Position numbers and translations under genes: made by a program
DNA from: Roseibium polysiphoniae
GTDB lineage: Bacteria; Pseudomonadota; Alphaproteobacteria; Rhizobiales; Stappiaceae
Length of the DNA stretch: 64,000 bases
Reading direction: 5' to 3'
Assembly (NCBI RefSeq): GCF_014842925.1
Contig: NZ_JACYXJ010000006.1
Span: 62,001-126,000 of the forward strand
The notes under the pieces: generated by a model
Seen by the model: only the letters and a program-made list of their open reading frames with translations
Told to the model about the DNA's origin: nothing
Databases searched by the model: none
Shown here: positions 51,301 to 59,774 of the stretch, one piece after another
Numbering within the stretch: the first letter of the stretch is position 1
Layout of the letters: every line of letters begins with the position of its first letter

Positions 51301-51728
51301 ACACTGTCGGTGAAGGTGGACGCAGAGATCACAGGGGTCTCGGAATCCTCGGGCAAGGTGGTGACGCCTGCCACCGCCATCTCGACATCCGAGAGCGCGG
51401 TTTGCATGTCAGAGCCTTCAACGAACTCCAGCATGACCGTCGCTGCGCCCTCGCGACCGTAGGAGACGATTTCATCGACGCCATCAATAAAGCGAAGTTC
51501 GGGCTCAATCACCTCGAGGATGTTGGAGGTGACATCCTCCGCGCTGGCCCCGGACCAGCTGATGGTCACTGTCACACGGTCCGTCTTCACAGTCGGGAAG
51601 AACTGGGTGTTCAGCTTGGAAAGACCAAAGGCACCAAACAGAACCATGATGACCATGATCAGGTTGGCAGCGTTTGGATGTCGAACGATGGTCTGAAGGA
51701 AACCGCGGGGTTCAGCATGAAGCGGCAT
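48327..51728 (-). CDS. RND-family (HAE1) efflux permease
   Basis: Inner-membrane proton-driven pump of 1133 residues. The usual duplicated topology is visible: TM1 near 15-35, large periplasmic loop, TM2-6, TM7 near 615, second loop, TM8-12. TM4 carries LGVIVDDAIVVGEHTA with the paired Asp used for proton transfer. N-terminal HPNAANLIMVIMVLFGAFG and the periplasmic TISWSGASAEDV are characteristic. It is 11 bases downstream of its adaptor gene. An outer-membrane channel is not encoded nearby, so TolC-type partner must come from elsewhere. Substrate unknown. Confidence 0.93.
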   Translation of the reverse strand: MPLHAEPRGFLQTIVRHPNAANLIMVIMVLFGAFGLSKLNTQFFPTVKTDRVTVTISWSGASAEDVTSNILEVIEPELRFIDGVDEIVSYGREGAATVMLEFVEGSDMQTALSDVEMAVAGVTTLPEDSETPVISASTFTDSVATLAIRGPFSEQALKVFARQIRDDLLARGIDKVELGGYRAPEYVVEIPERELRRLDLTVSNVADLVADNTVDIPAGSLNGSVERQIRAMAETKSPESIGRIEVKSLASGEKTTIADIGRVYPDFEDGALQGFSNGTRAIEIDVLRVEATDTLKAAAILDEYLEDIRPQLPPTLEILKYDVRADAVKGRISLLVENGLSGLVLVVGILFLFLNARIALWVAMGIPVAMMATLGIMWLAGESINMISLFALIMMLGVIVDDAIVVGEHTATRLALGDTPDEAAIRGANTMLAPVIAAGATTVAAFLPILLISDVLGQIMGTLPVVVVSVVIASLIECFFILPGHLAHALGSRSGWTWWRVVILAGAPALFLSGLASRPDLSVPPYLDAIAVPLRGLHDLAGGFGFELVLIVICFAVAVAVESLLQVLRRRKAGKNVEGTPGWFRRSFDAGFDWFRDNPFHGVVRLAVNWRYVTLALAIACLIMAAGLMRGGRVGFTFFPSPEAENLTASIFFHAGIPEAEAIDSVARIEAALRQAETNITAETGEKLVVASYVTLGQSGNNRGDNVANINVQLTLSEERTIRTPQIVQAWRSAVPEIPGASRIAIAERRGGPPGRDLDIRLTGAPLQDLKFAAIELQEELSGFPGTSGVTDDLPYGKPELLIELTPRGRALGFSVESAARQIRNAFEGRIARRFAEGDEEVTLRVKQDLESGGSETLRRLSLRTSAGEFVPLTEVVQLTDAQGFSVILRRDGRTVVTVVADVDSKITSNTEIIQELSKSFLPALADEYGLTYSFAGKAEEQSTAFNDLMTGVAMAVAGIYIILAAIFASYARPIVVMSIIPFGIVGAITGHYLMGFSVTILSLIGLLGLAGILVNNSIILVARFEERRATGEDVTEAAIRSSCDRLRAVFLTSLTTVGGLLPLMFETSLQAQFLLPMAITIVFGLATATVLVLMLVPALLKVGDDLSGIVLLRRQEGKPPTASSSTDIAPAE

Positions 51729-51739
51729 GACGTGATCCC

Positions 51740-53134
51740 CTAGTTGTTCGCTGTGTCGGTTTGGCTTGAATCAGCCGTGCCCTGACTTTCCAGAGGGCGG
51801 ACCAGGAGGCCCTCACCGGCCTCCGGCACTCTGGTTGCCAGCACCGTTTCGCCGTCGCTCAGATCACCCTGGACAAGAATGAAGCCTGAATCGAAAGCCA
51901 AGGCTTTGACCCGCCGTTCGACCAGGCGGTTTTCCGCGTCGACGACATAGACCTTTCCTTCGCCGTAGAAGGCGGCCTCGGGGATCCGGAAGCTGCCGGA
52001 ATAGGTCTGATCGGGCACCGTCACTTCAACAAAGGCCCCCGGTCGCAGGGGTGTCTGCTGCGGCGTCACATCGATCATCGCGAAAACATCGACGCCGCCG
52101 CGCGTGCTGGCAACATCGGCTCCCACCCGGTCAATCTCCGCCGTATAGAGCAAGGGCTGATTTCCCAGGAACCACTCGAGCTCAGCCTGTCGGCCGACAA
52201 CTGTGCCGCTTTCGGCAACAAGGCGGCCATACTGATTGTCCGAAAGAGTGAAACGAACTTCCAGCTCATCACTGCTGTAGATCGAGGCCACGACATCATT
52301 TGCGCTCGTCAGCCGGCCAACCTGAGCGGCTTCAGAGCGAACGATGGCGTCGAAGGGCGCCTTCAACACGGTGTTGGCCAGCTTGCGCACGGCGTCCTCC
52401 AGACGCCATTCCAGCCGCTCGATTACGGCCTCCTGCTGCTCAACCTTGGCTTCTTCCAATGCAAGCGTGTTGAGTCTCTGCTCGAGACTTTGCTGGCGCT
52501 GGGACACAAGCAGATTTCTCTCGTCGACCGTGCGTTCGGTCACAGATCCTCTTTCGAGAAGATCCTGAGCACGTTCGAGATCCTTCTGGGCGAACTCCAG
52601 CTGCTCTCGCGCGCGAACCACGTTGGCCTTTTCGAGCTCGACACGCCCGCGGTTTTCAACCTGTCCAGCCTTTGCCTCAGCAAGATTGGCCTTGGCTTCC
52701 GTCAATGCGCCTTCGTATTCAAACCTGTCAATTGACACAAGAACGTCGCCCTTGGCGACAATGCCACCTGCCTTCAGCTCGTCATTGACGGCGACGATTT
52801 CGCCAGCAACGAGTGCTCGAAGGTCCACCTGACGCCCGGCGGTTACCTCGCCGTAGACGCTTATGGACGGGGTATAGTCACCCTGCACGATGGTGGCGGT
52901 TTCGACGGCATAGGACTTCTCCGTGACCGGACGCTTGGCGACCTCCGGTTTCGTGTTCACGAGATAGTTCATGCCCTTGAAGGCGGCGAAGAGCACCAGA
53001 AAGGCGAGCACGGCTTGAAGGATTGCCTTGGCGATCAGCTTCGCGCGACCCACTGACGGCTTGGGCGCCGGCATTTCCGCATATTCTACGGGTGCCTTCT
53101 TCTCGCTGTCGCTTTGTTCAACAGACTGCAACAT
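51740..53134 (-). CDS. RND efflux periplasmic adaptor subunit
   Basis: Membrane-fusion protein of 464 residues with an N-terminal membrane anchor (about 35-56), lipoyl/barrel-sandwich part, a long alpha-hairpin coiled coil (ANLAEAKAGQVENRGRVELEKANVVRAREQLEF and on), beta-barrel and proximal domains. It links the inner-membrane pump to an outer-membrane channel. GGAAGGA lies six bases before the ATG at 53134; the longer frame is not supported. A 179-base gap separates it from hslO and must hold the operon promoter. The pump gene follows. Confidence 0.92.
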   Translation of the reverse strand: MLQSVEQSDSEKKAPVEYAEMPAPKPSVGRAKLIAKAILQAVLAFLVLFAAFKGMNYLVNTKPEVAKRPVTEKSYAVETATIVQGDYTPSISVYGEVTAGRQVDLRALVAGEIVAVNDELKAGGIVAKGDVLVSIDRFEYEGALTEAKANLAEAKAGQVENRGRVELEKANVVRAREQLEFAQKDLERAQDLLERGSVTERTVDERNLLVSQRQQSLEQRLNTLALEEAKVEQQEAVIERLEWRLEDAVRKLANTVLKAPFDAIVRSEAAQVGRLTSANDVVASIYSSDELEVRFTLSDNQYGRLVAESGTVVGRQAELEWFLGNQPLLYTAEIDRVGADVASTRGGVDVFAMIDVTPQQTPLRPGAFVEVTVPDQTYSGSFRIPEAAFYGEGKVYVVDAENRLVERRVKALAFDSGFILVQGDLSDGETVLATRVPEAGEGLLVRPLESQGTADSSQTDTANN

Positions 53135-53313
53135 GAAGATCCTTCCGACTGGGCTCACCCAAGTTTACGGCGCGGAGGGCCTCTTGGCTCATCCCGCACC
53201 GCAAAAAATTCGATCCCCCGATATTCACGGCTTATGCGCCTTTGGCAAGACCGCAATTTGTGTCGCCTCGTCGCAGGAATGCTATCGAGAAATATTTAGA
53301 AATAAATCTGGTA

Positions 53314-54291
53314 TCAGATCTCGTCGAATTCGTAGCTTGCACTACAAAATTCGCACTTCACGACGATCTTGTCGTCAACGGTCATCTGATCAACTTCTTC
53401 AGCGCTGAAGCTTGTCAGAATGCCTTTGACTTTTTCGCGCGAGCAGCTGCATTGGTCTGCAATCGGCTGCGGGTCAAAGAGCCGGACACCGCGTTCATGG
53501 AACAACCGAAACAGCAGCTCCTCCACGCTTACGGACGGGTCCGTTAACTCGACGTCCTTGACCGTGTCGACCAGAGCCTTGGCTTCAACCCAGGCATCAT
53601 CTTCATCGATGATGTGTACGTCGGCTCCGGCCGGTGCATCGCCTGGATCCAGATCGGGCTGGCGCATGCGCTCGGGAGCCTCGGGCAGGAACTGCACCAT
53701 GACACCGCCTGCGGTCCATTTATGGTTGGGACCGCCGCCTTGCGTGCGCGTATACAATTCACCGACAGCAAGCCGGACTTCCGTCGGGATCTGCTCCGAG
53801 CGCGCGAAATAGCGTCGTGCAACCTCTTCCAGCGAAATGCCGTCGAGTTCAACCAGGCCCTGGTAGCGCTGCATATGCTTGCCCTGATCGATGGTCATCG
53901 CGAGATGGCCACGACCGAGCAACCGCTCCGGTGTCGCCGCTCCAGCCTCGATCACTGCTGCGACCAACTCCTCATCGAAAGTTGCACATGCACGAATCGC
54001 CTCGGGCGACGAGAAATCGACCACAAGCATGGACACCGGTCCATCGGTCTGGGTTTGCAGGGTGAACCGCCCCTGAAACTTAAGCGAGGTGCCGAGCAGG
54101 CTGGTCAGGACGATCGCCTCTGCAAGCAGACGCGAGACCGGTTCGGGATAGGCATGCCTTTCCAGAATGCTATCGACCACCGGTCCCAGGGTGATCGCAC
54201 GCCCACGCACATCCAGCCCCTCGACCGCAAAAGGACGCACGGCGTCCTGCCCAGCCGGGGTTACACCGAATTCCGATAAATCAAATGCCAC
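53314..54291 (-). CDS. hslO: Hsp33 redox-regulated chaperone
   Basis: Oxidation-activated holdase chaperone, 325 residues. The C-terminal redox switch has CSCSREK and, after 27 residues, CEFC, the zinc-binding Cys-X-Cys and Cys-X-X-Cys pair. The N-terminal domain carries FTLQTQTDGPVSMLVVDF and GHLAMTIDQG. It begins with a GTG, 12 bases after the argF stop, and is third in an argD-argF-hslO operon, an order seen in related bacteria. Confidence 0.93.
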   Translation of the reverse strand: MAFDLSEFGVTPAGQDAVRPFAVEGLDVRGRAITLGPVVDSILERHAYPEPVSRLLAEAIVLTSLLGTSLKFQGRFTLQTQTDGPVSMLVVDFSSPEAIRACATFDEELVAAVIEAGAATPERLLGRGHLAMTIDQGKHMQRYQGLVELDGISLEEVARRYFARSEQIPTEVRLAVGELYTRTQGGGPNHKWTAGGVMVQFLPEAPERMRQPDLDPGDAPAGADVHIIDEDDAWVEAKALVDTVKDVELTDPSVSVEELLFRLFHERGVRLFDPQPIADQCSCSREKVKGILTSFSAEEVDQMTVDDKIVVKCEFCSASYEFDEI

Positions 54292-54303
54292 GCCTTATGC
54301 CTT

Positions 54304-55233
54304 TCACACAGCGTTGAAGCACCAGGCGAGAATGCCCTTCTGTGCATGGAGACGGTTTTCCGCCTCGTCAAAAACCACCGAGTTCGGGCCGTCCATGATC
54401 TCCGATGTCACTTCCTCACCGCGGTGTGCGGGCAGGCAATGCATGAAGAGCGCGTCGGGGTTGGCTTCTGACATCAAACGCTTGTTGACCTGATAGGCAC
54501 TCAGAAGATTGTGTCGACTCTCCGCATCGTCGTCTCCCATGGAAACCCAGCAGTCGGTCACGACACAATCGGTGCCCTTTACTGCCTCATATGGGTCGTC
54601 CGTGACGAGAATCGAGCCCCCATCCTTGCGTGCTTTTTCGATGAGGTCTGCGGGAGGTGCCAGTTCGGACGGGGTTGCGATGCGCAACTCGAAATCGAAC
54701 CGAGGAGCTGCATGAACCCAGGACGCCAGAACATTGTTGCTGTCGCCGGTCCAGGCCACCGACTTGCCCTTGATGTTGCCGCGATGCTCTTCGAAGGTCA
54801 GCAAATCCGCCATGATCTGGCAGGGATGAGATTCTTTCGTCAGGCCGTTGATCACAGGCACAGTGGCATTTTCAGCCAATTCGCACAGCTGATCGTGATC
54901 GAGGATACGAATCATGATCGCGTCAACGAAGCGCGACAGGACTTTGGCGGTGTCTGCGATCGTTTCGCCGCGCCCAAGCTGCATTTCCGCGCCGGTGAGC
55001 ATCAAGGTCTCGCCGCCGAGTTCACGCATGCCCACATCAAAGGAGATACGCGTACGCGTCGACGGCTGCTCGAAGATCATGGCAAGCACTTTGCCTGCAA
55101 GCGGGCCGACACCGCGATGGACGCCGTTGCGCTTGCTCTTGATCCGCTTGCTGGCGTCAAGAATGTGCCGCAACTCGTCGGAGCTGACTTCGGTCAGATC
55201 AAGAAAATTCCGCGACAAACCGGTGCTGGTCAT
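54304..55233 (-). CDS. argF: Ornithine carbamoyltransferase
   Basis: Makes citrulline from ornithine and carbamoyl phosphate in arginine synthesis; 309 residues. The carbamoyl-phosphate motif is STRTRISF near 57-64, and the ornithine/active-site motif [10 protein letters not shown] near 267-276, with DCWVSMGDD between. The start overlaps the argD stop by four bases (ATGA). Confidence 0.95.
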   Translation of the reverse strand: MTSTGLSRNFLDLTEVSSDELRHILDASKRIKSKRNGVHRGVGPLAGKVLAMIFEQPSTRTRISFDVGMRELGGETLMLTGAEMQLGRGETIADTAKVLSRFVDAIMIRILDHDQLCELAENATVPVINGLTKESHPCQIMADLLTFEEHRGNIKGKSVAWTGDSNNVLASWVHAAPRFDFELRIATPSELAPPADLIEKARKDGGSILVTDDPYEAVKGTDCVVTDCWVSMGDDDAESRHNLLSAYQVNKRLMSEANPDALFMHCLPAHRGEEVTSEIMDGPNSVVFDEAENRLHAQKGILAWCFNAV

Positions 55234-56432
55234 TCTGCCGCTCCCTCAAGTGTCATTTTTTGTTCCAGTGATTGAGCAGCAGCTTCAAGCCGTGCAACGG
55301 CTTCGGAGATTTCCTCCTCGGAGATCGTCAGCGGCGGCATGATGCGCACGACATTGTCTCCTGCAGGAACGGCCAGAAGTCCGTGCTCGCGGGCCATGGA
55401 GACCAGTTCAGCCACAGGAACGACGCACTTCAAGCCCAGCATCAAACCCGTGCCACGCACGTCGGACAGAACCTTTGGATGGTTATCGACCAGTCCGGCG
55501 AGCTTCTGCTTGAAACTCAGTCCTTTTGACTTGACCGCATCGAGAAACTCATCCGCGAGGATCACGTCGAGAACAGCGTTGCCCACTGCCATGGCGAGGG
55601 GATTGCCGCCAAACGTCGTTCCATGAGTGCCCGGCACCATGCCGGCAGACGCTTCTGCAGTCGCGAGACATGCGCCCACGGGGAAACCGCCGCCGATGCC
55701 TTTCGCAATTGCCATGATGTCCGGGTTAACGCCGCTCCATTCATGGGCAAAGAGCTTTCCAGTCCGGCCCACGCCGGTCTGGATTTCGTCGAAGATCAGC
55801 AGAAGGCCTTCGTCATCACAGATCTTGCGCAGCTGACGCAGGAATTCCGCCGGCACTTCACGGACACCGCCCTCGCCCTGGATCGGCTCAATGGCGATGG
55901 CAGCGGTCTGCGGGCCGATCACCTGCTTCAGCGCCTCGAGATCGCCCGTGGGCACCTGGTCGAAGCCTGGCGCCTTGGGACCAAAGCCTTCAAGGTATTT
56001 GGCCTGCCCGCCAGCCGCGATCGTCGCAAGGGTACGGCCATGAAAGGCGCCCTCGAACGTCACGACATGAAAGCGCTCCGGATGACCTTGATCATATTGG
56101 TAGCGCCGCGCTGTCTTGATCGCCGCTTCCATGGCTTCCGCACCCGAATTGGTGAAGAAAACCCGATCAGCGAAGGTAACATCTGCAAGACGACGTCCGA
56201 GACGCTCCTGCCCGGCAACCGGATGCAGGTTCGAGACATGCCAGAGTTTTTCCGCCTGGGTCTTGAGCGCCTCCACCAGGTGCGGATGGCTGTGCCCAAG
56301 CGCATTGACGGCGATGCCGGAGCCGCAGTCCAGGAATCGTCGGCCATCGCTCGCCACCAGCCAGACACCTTCCCCATGATCGAACTCCAGGCCCGATCTT
56401 GCGTAAGTTCCAAACAGCGCAGACGCCGACAT
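55230..56432 (-). CDS. argD: Acetylornithine aminotransferase
   Basis: PLP transaminase for arginine (and possibly lysine) synthesis, 400 residues. It is a class III aminotransferase: [49 protein letters not shown], and the PLP lysine in [16 protein letters not shown] (about 248). GGAGT lies eight bases before the ATG. It is first of the argD-argF-hslO operon. Confidence 0.95.
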   Translation of the reverse strand: MSASALFGTYARSGLEFDHGEGVWLVASDGRRFLDCGSGIAVNALGHSHPHLVEALKTQAEKLWHVSNLHPVAGQERLGRRLADVTFADRVFFTNSGAEAMEAAIKTARRYQYDQGHPERFHVVTFEGAFHGRTLATIAAGGQAKYLEGFGPKAPGFDQVPTGDLEALKQVIGPQTAAIAIEPIQGEGGVREVPAEFLRQLRKICDDEGLLLIFDEIQTGVGRTGKLFAHEWSGVNPDIMAIAKGIGGGFPVGACLATAEASAGMVPGTHGTTFGGNPLAMAVGNAVLDVILADEFLDAVKSKGLSFKQKLAGLVDNHPKVLSDVRGTGLMLGLKCVVPVAELVSMAREHGLLAVPAGDNVVRIMPPLTISEEEISEAVARLEAAAQSLEQKMTLEGAAE

Positions 56433-56866
56433 TACTCTTTACTCCTGTGGAGAGACTAAACTTCTGATAAGCGCACCAGGCAATCCTGGCTGTTTACGCC
56501 GGGAACAGGACCCGCCCCCAAAACGAAACATGCCGCCCGGAAGGCGGCACGCGCATATCAGAATTGCTTATACACCCCTTCCACTCTTTGCTGTCAATGC
56601 AATTGGCGGGTTTCCGCCAATTCCGGCAGCGTTCCCATAGGGATGGCTATTCTGGGGAAAAGTGGGTTCATCCCCATCTCAATGGCCTGCCAACCTTGCC
56701 TCAACTTTTCGCGCTATTGTAGTCTTCAACCCGTCGGATACGACATCTCGTGCGACAAATCACTTAATGGCACTAAATATGCCACGACTGGCACGCATGC
56801 ACGTGCCTTAACACCAGGTTAATGCCTCGTGGCTATTGGCCACAGACCAGACGGGGTGCGGCAAAA
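56433..56866. other. Intergenic region between argD and gcrA
   Basis: A 434-base gap with divergent promoters. On the argD side there is a hairpin, GCCGCC-CGGAA-GGCGGC (56531-56547), which would lie in the argD leader; it has no proper T-run. Toward gcrA are the 6-bp inverted repeat GGCACG/CGTGCC (56790-56807) and a perfect CtrA-type box. No gene is seen. Confidence 0.55.
56808..56822 (+). promoter_or_regulatory. CtrA-binding box upstream of gcrA (TTAA-N7-TTAA)
   Basis: TTAA-CACCAGG-TTAA, a perfect match to the CtrA consensus, 45 bases before the gcrA ATG. In Caulobacter, CtrA represses gcrA while DnaA activates it. The match suggests the same circuit here; binding is inferred. Confidence 0.75.
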
Positions 56867-57403
56867 ATGAGTTGGACGAACGAACGCGTGGAGCTGCTGA
56901 AGAAGCTCTGGACCGAAGGCCACAGCGCGAGCCAGATCGCAGGCGAACTAGGCGGCGTCACGCGCAATGCCGTTATCGGAAAGGTACACCGTCTTGGCTT
57001 GTCGGGCCGTGCCAAGACGCCTGCGCCGGCTTCCAAGCCGCGCCGCAGCCGGACGACCACTGCGTCAACATCCTCATCAAGCCGCCCCAGCGCGCCGCAG
57101 CCGCAGACCCAGGGCGCTACGGCGCTCAAGATGGAGACAGCGCCTGCACCGGTCGCCCAAATCAAGCCGGAAGCCGAGCCCATTGCGGAATTGGTGCCGA
57201 TTTCAGAGCGGGCGTCGATCCTGACCCTGACCGAACGCACATGCAAATGGCCGATCGGCGATCCGAGCAGCGATGACTTCTATTTCTGCGGACGCTCGTC
57301 TGATGCGGGAGTTCCCTATTGCGCACATCACTGCAAGATCGCCTACCAGCCCGTCAGCGACCGTCGGCGTGATCGCAAGGCCGTCACAGCCCGCGCGTCC
57401 TGA
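56867..57403 (+). CDS. gcrA: Cell-cycle regulator GcrA
   Basis: Sigma70-associated, methylation-sensitive transcription factor that controls S-phase genes with CcrM (GANTC) methylation; 178 residues. The N-terminal DNA-binding helix pattern is WTNERVELLKKLWTEGHSAS and GGVTRNAVIGKVHRLGL (conserved to the family). A Pro/Ser/Thr linker follows, and the C-terminal Cys-rich part is ERTCKWPIGDPSSDDFYFCGR then YCAHHCKIAYQP. ATG at 56867 is the family start; the longer frame begins inside the CtrA box. It ends at a terminator shared with phoB. Confidence 0.95.
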   Translation: MSWTNERVELLKKLWTEGHSASQIAGELGGVTRNAVIGKVHRLGLSGRAKTPAPASKPRRSRTTTASTSSSSRPSAPQPQTQGATALKMETAPAPVAQIKPEAEPIAELVPISERASILTLTERTCKWPIGDPSSDDFYFCGRSSDAGVPYCAHHCKIAYQPVSDRRRDRKAVTARAS

Positions 57404-57423
57404 CATCACTGAGATATCAAACG

Positions 57424-57457
57424 AAAAAGCCCGCCGATTTTCATCGGCGGGCTTTTT
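57424..57457. terminator. Bidirectional Rho-independent terminator (gcrA/phoB)
   Basis: A perfect 15-bp stem (57424-57438 with 57443-57457) around a TTTC loop. It starts with five A and ends in six T, so it can stop transcription from both the gcrA (+) and the phoB (-) side. Confidence 0.93.
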
Positions 57458-57478
57458 TGATCTCGGAACCTATAAAAA

Positions 57479-58174
57479 TCAGGCGACCGCGAACTGGTCA
57501 TTGAAGGCATAGCCCGCGCCGCGGACGGTTCTGATCGGATCCTTGGCCTTACCGCGGTTCAAAGCCTTGCGGAGACGGCCGACATGCACATCGACGGTGC
57601 GCTCGTCGACATAGACATCATGCCCCCAAACCCCGTCCAGAAGCTGTTCGCGTGAGAAAACCCGGCCCGGTGACGTCATCAGGAATTCCAGCAAGCGGAA
57701 TTCAGTTGGACCAAGATGAATTTCCTTGGTGCTCCGACGCACGCGATGTGTTTCCCGATCGAGTTCAATATCACCCGAGCGCAGCATGGACGACACGACT
57801 TCAGGATTGGCTCTGCGCAGGATCGCCCGTACCCGCGCCATGAGCTCGGGTACGGAAAAGGGCTTGACGACATAGTCGTCGGCGCCGGTCGACAGACCAC
57901 GAATACGCTCGGCTTCTTCGCCACGGGCTGTGAGCATGATGATCGGAAGGCGCTCTGTGTCCTCCCGCATGCGCAGCCTACGGCAAAGTTCGATCCCTGA
58001 AATACCTGGCAGCATCCAATCCAAAAGCAGCAGATCCGGCACGCTTTCGCGAAGCCGCACTTCTGCATCATCGCCGCGCATGCAGGATTCAACCGCATAG
58101 CCTTCAGCTTCAAGATTGTACCTTAGCAAGAGGCTAAGCGGCTCCTCGTCTTCAACGATGAGTACCTTAGGCAT
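57479..58174 (-). CDS. phoB: Phosphate regulon response regulator PhoB
   Basis: OmpR-type response regulator of 231 residues. The receiver domain has VEDEEPL, the phosphorylated Asp in LLLDWMLPG (about 54), and PFSVPELMARV with the conserved Lys before it (VVKPF). The winged-helix effector domain spans about 130-228 (HVRRSTKEIHLGPTEFRLLEFLMTSPGRVFSREQLL). It activates genes with PHO boxes at low phosphate. It is last of the pst-phoU-phoB set; the PhoR kinase is not in the window. Confidence 0.95.
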   Translation of the reverse strand: MPKVLIVEDEEPLSLLLRYNLEAEGYAVESCMRGDDAEVRLRESVPDLLLLDWMLPGISGIELCRRLRMREDTERLPIIMLTARGEEAERIRGLSTGADDYVVKPFSVPELMARVRAILRRANPEVVSSMLRSGDIELDRETHRVRRSTKEIHLGPTEFRLLEFLMTSPGRVFSREQLLDGVWGHDVYVDERTVDVHVGRLRKALNRGKAKDPIRTVRGAGYAFNDQFAVA

Positions 58175-58214
58175 TCCATTTCACTCCGACACACTCGTGC
58201 CTGACGGGGTCCCG

Positions 58215-58925
58215 TCAGGCGTTTTCCTTGTCCGCAACGCCCGTCTCGTCCATGCGAGGACGGTCGTCCGTCAGTCGGTCACCCGTGACCATGTAGTAGA
58301 CGTTCTCGGCAATGTTCGTCGCGTGATCACCGATGCGCTCGATGTTCTTGGCACAGAAGAGCAAATGAGCACACTGCGTGATGTTACGCGGATCTTCCAT
58401 CATGTAAGTCAGGAGCTCGCGGAAGATGGACGTGTAAATGGCGTCGACTTCGCTGTCGCGGTCCCGAACCAGCTTTGCAGCATCCGCGTCACGGCGTGTG
58501 TAGGCGTCCAGAACGGCCTTGAGCTGCGCGAGGGCGAGCTCGGTCATGTGCTCAACACCGATCGCCAGTGTCGAAGACTTGAGGCCTTCGTCCATGGCAA
58601 TAACGCGCTTCGCGACGTTCTTGGCCATGTCGCCGACACGCTCAAGATCGTTGGCAATACGACCGGCTGCCATGATCTCGCGCAGATCCTGCCCCATCGG
58701 CTGACGGCGCGCGATCACCTGCACATTGCGCATTTCGATATCAAGCAGGAGTTCATCCAGCTTGACGTCCTTGGCAATGGTCTGATCAGCCAGCACGAGA
58801 TCGCGTCTCATCAACGCCGACACCGCGTCGCTGACCAGTTCTTCGGCAACGCCACCCATTTCTGCGATGCGACCAGCAATCGTGGTCAGTTCTTCGTCGT
58901 AGGACGATACCGTATGTTCGGTCAT
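58215..58925 (-). CDS. phoU: Phosphate signalling regulator PhoU
   Basis: All-helical protein of 236 residues with two PhoU repeats that bind metal clusters: the first with EMGGVAEELVSDAVSAL, the second with RIGDHATNIAENVYYMVTG. It connects the Pst transporter to PhoR and keeps the Pho regulon off when phosphate is ample. It sits between pstB and phoB. Confidence 0.95.
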   Translation of the reverse strand: MTEHTVSSYDEELTTIAGRIAEMGGVAEELVSDAVSALMRRDLVLADQTIAKDVKLDELLLDIEMRNVQVIARRQPMGQDLREIMAAGRIANDLERVGDMAKNVAKRVIAMDEGLKSSTLAIGVEHMTELALAQLKAVLDAYTRRDADAAKLVRDRDSEVDAIYTSIFRELLTYMMEDPRNITQCAHLLFCAKNIERIGDHATNIAENVYYMVTGDRLTDDRPRMDETGVADKENA

Positions 58926-58959
58926 CTAAGTTTCCCTTTCCAGCCTGGAACCAGCGCGA

Positions 58960-59760
58960 TCAACCAAAGCGTCCAGTGATGTAATCCTGGGTGCGCTTGT
59001 CTTGCGGGTTTGTGAAGATATCCTGCGTAGCGCCAAGCTCAACGAGAATACCAAGGTGGAAGAATGCTGTCTGCTGCGAGACACGCGCGGCCTGCTGCAT
59101 GGAGTGCGTCACGATGACGATCGTGTAGTTTTCACGAAGTTCGTCGATCAGTTCCTCGACCTTTGCCGTTGCAATCGGATCCAGTGCCGAGCAGGGTTCA
59201 TCCATCAGGATCACTTCCGGGCTGACCGCGATCGCACGAGCAATACAAAGGCGCTGCTGCTGACCACCAGAAAGACCGGTGCCCGGACCGTCAAGGCGGT
59301 CCTTGACCTCGTTCCACAGACCTGCCTTCTGCAAGCTCGAAGCAACGATCTCATCGAGCTCCGCTTTCTTGCTGGCCAGACCATGGATCCGCGGTCCGTA
59401 GGCGACGTTGTCGTAGATCGACTTCGGAAACGGGTTCGGTTTCTGGAACACCATTCCGACCTTGGCCCGCAGCTGAACCGGGTCAACCTTCGGGTCATAG
59501 ATGTCTTCGCCATCGATCTTGATGTCGCCTTCAACGCGGCAGACATCAATGGTGTCGTTCATGCGGTTCAACGTGCGCAGGAAAGTCGACTTGCCGCAGC
59601 CCGACGGGCCGATAAACGCGGTAACCGCCTTCGCCTGGATGTCGATATCAACGTCTTGGATCGCATGCGTGTCGCCGTAGTAGACTTGGACCTTGCGAGC
59701 GGCGATTTTCGTCTCAGTCATATCGGTGACCTTTTCGACTGTATTAGGCATCTCATTCAT
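58960..59760 (-). CDS. pstB: Phosphate ABC transporter ATPase PstB
   Basis: ATP-binding subunit of the high-affinity phosphate importer. Walker A is GPSGCGKS, the signature LSGGQQQR, Walker [14 protein letters not shown], and the H-loop VTHSM. ATG at 59760 gives 266 residues; the longest frame would start at a TTG overlapping pstA, and a further ATG at 59721 (with AAAGG) is also possible. The ATPase core starts near [16 protein letters not shown] in either case. Confidence 0.94.
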   Translation of the reverse strand: MNEMPNTVEKVTDMTETKIAARKVQVYYGDTHAIQDVDIDIQAKAVTAFIGPSGCGKSTFLRTLNRMNDTIDVCRVEGDIKIDGEDIYDPKVDPVQLRAKVGMVFQKPNPFPKSIYDNVAYGPRIHGLASKKAELDEIVASSLQKAGLWNEVKDRLDGPGTGLSGGQQQRLCIARAIAVSPEVILMDEPCSALDPIATAKVEELIDELRENYTIVIVTHSMQQAARVSQQTAFFHLGILVELGATQDIFTNPQDKRTQDYITGRFG

Positions 59761-59774
59761 GGGAAGCGGCTTTC

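Noticed and set aside
56531-56547. Hairpin GCCGCC-CGGAA-GGCGGC as an arginine attenuator of argD
   Set aside because: No leader peptide with arginine codons, no convincing T-run, and it is over 90 bases from the argD start. It is mentioned only in the intergenic note.
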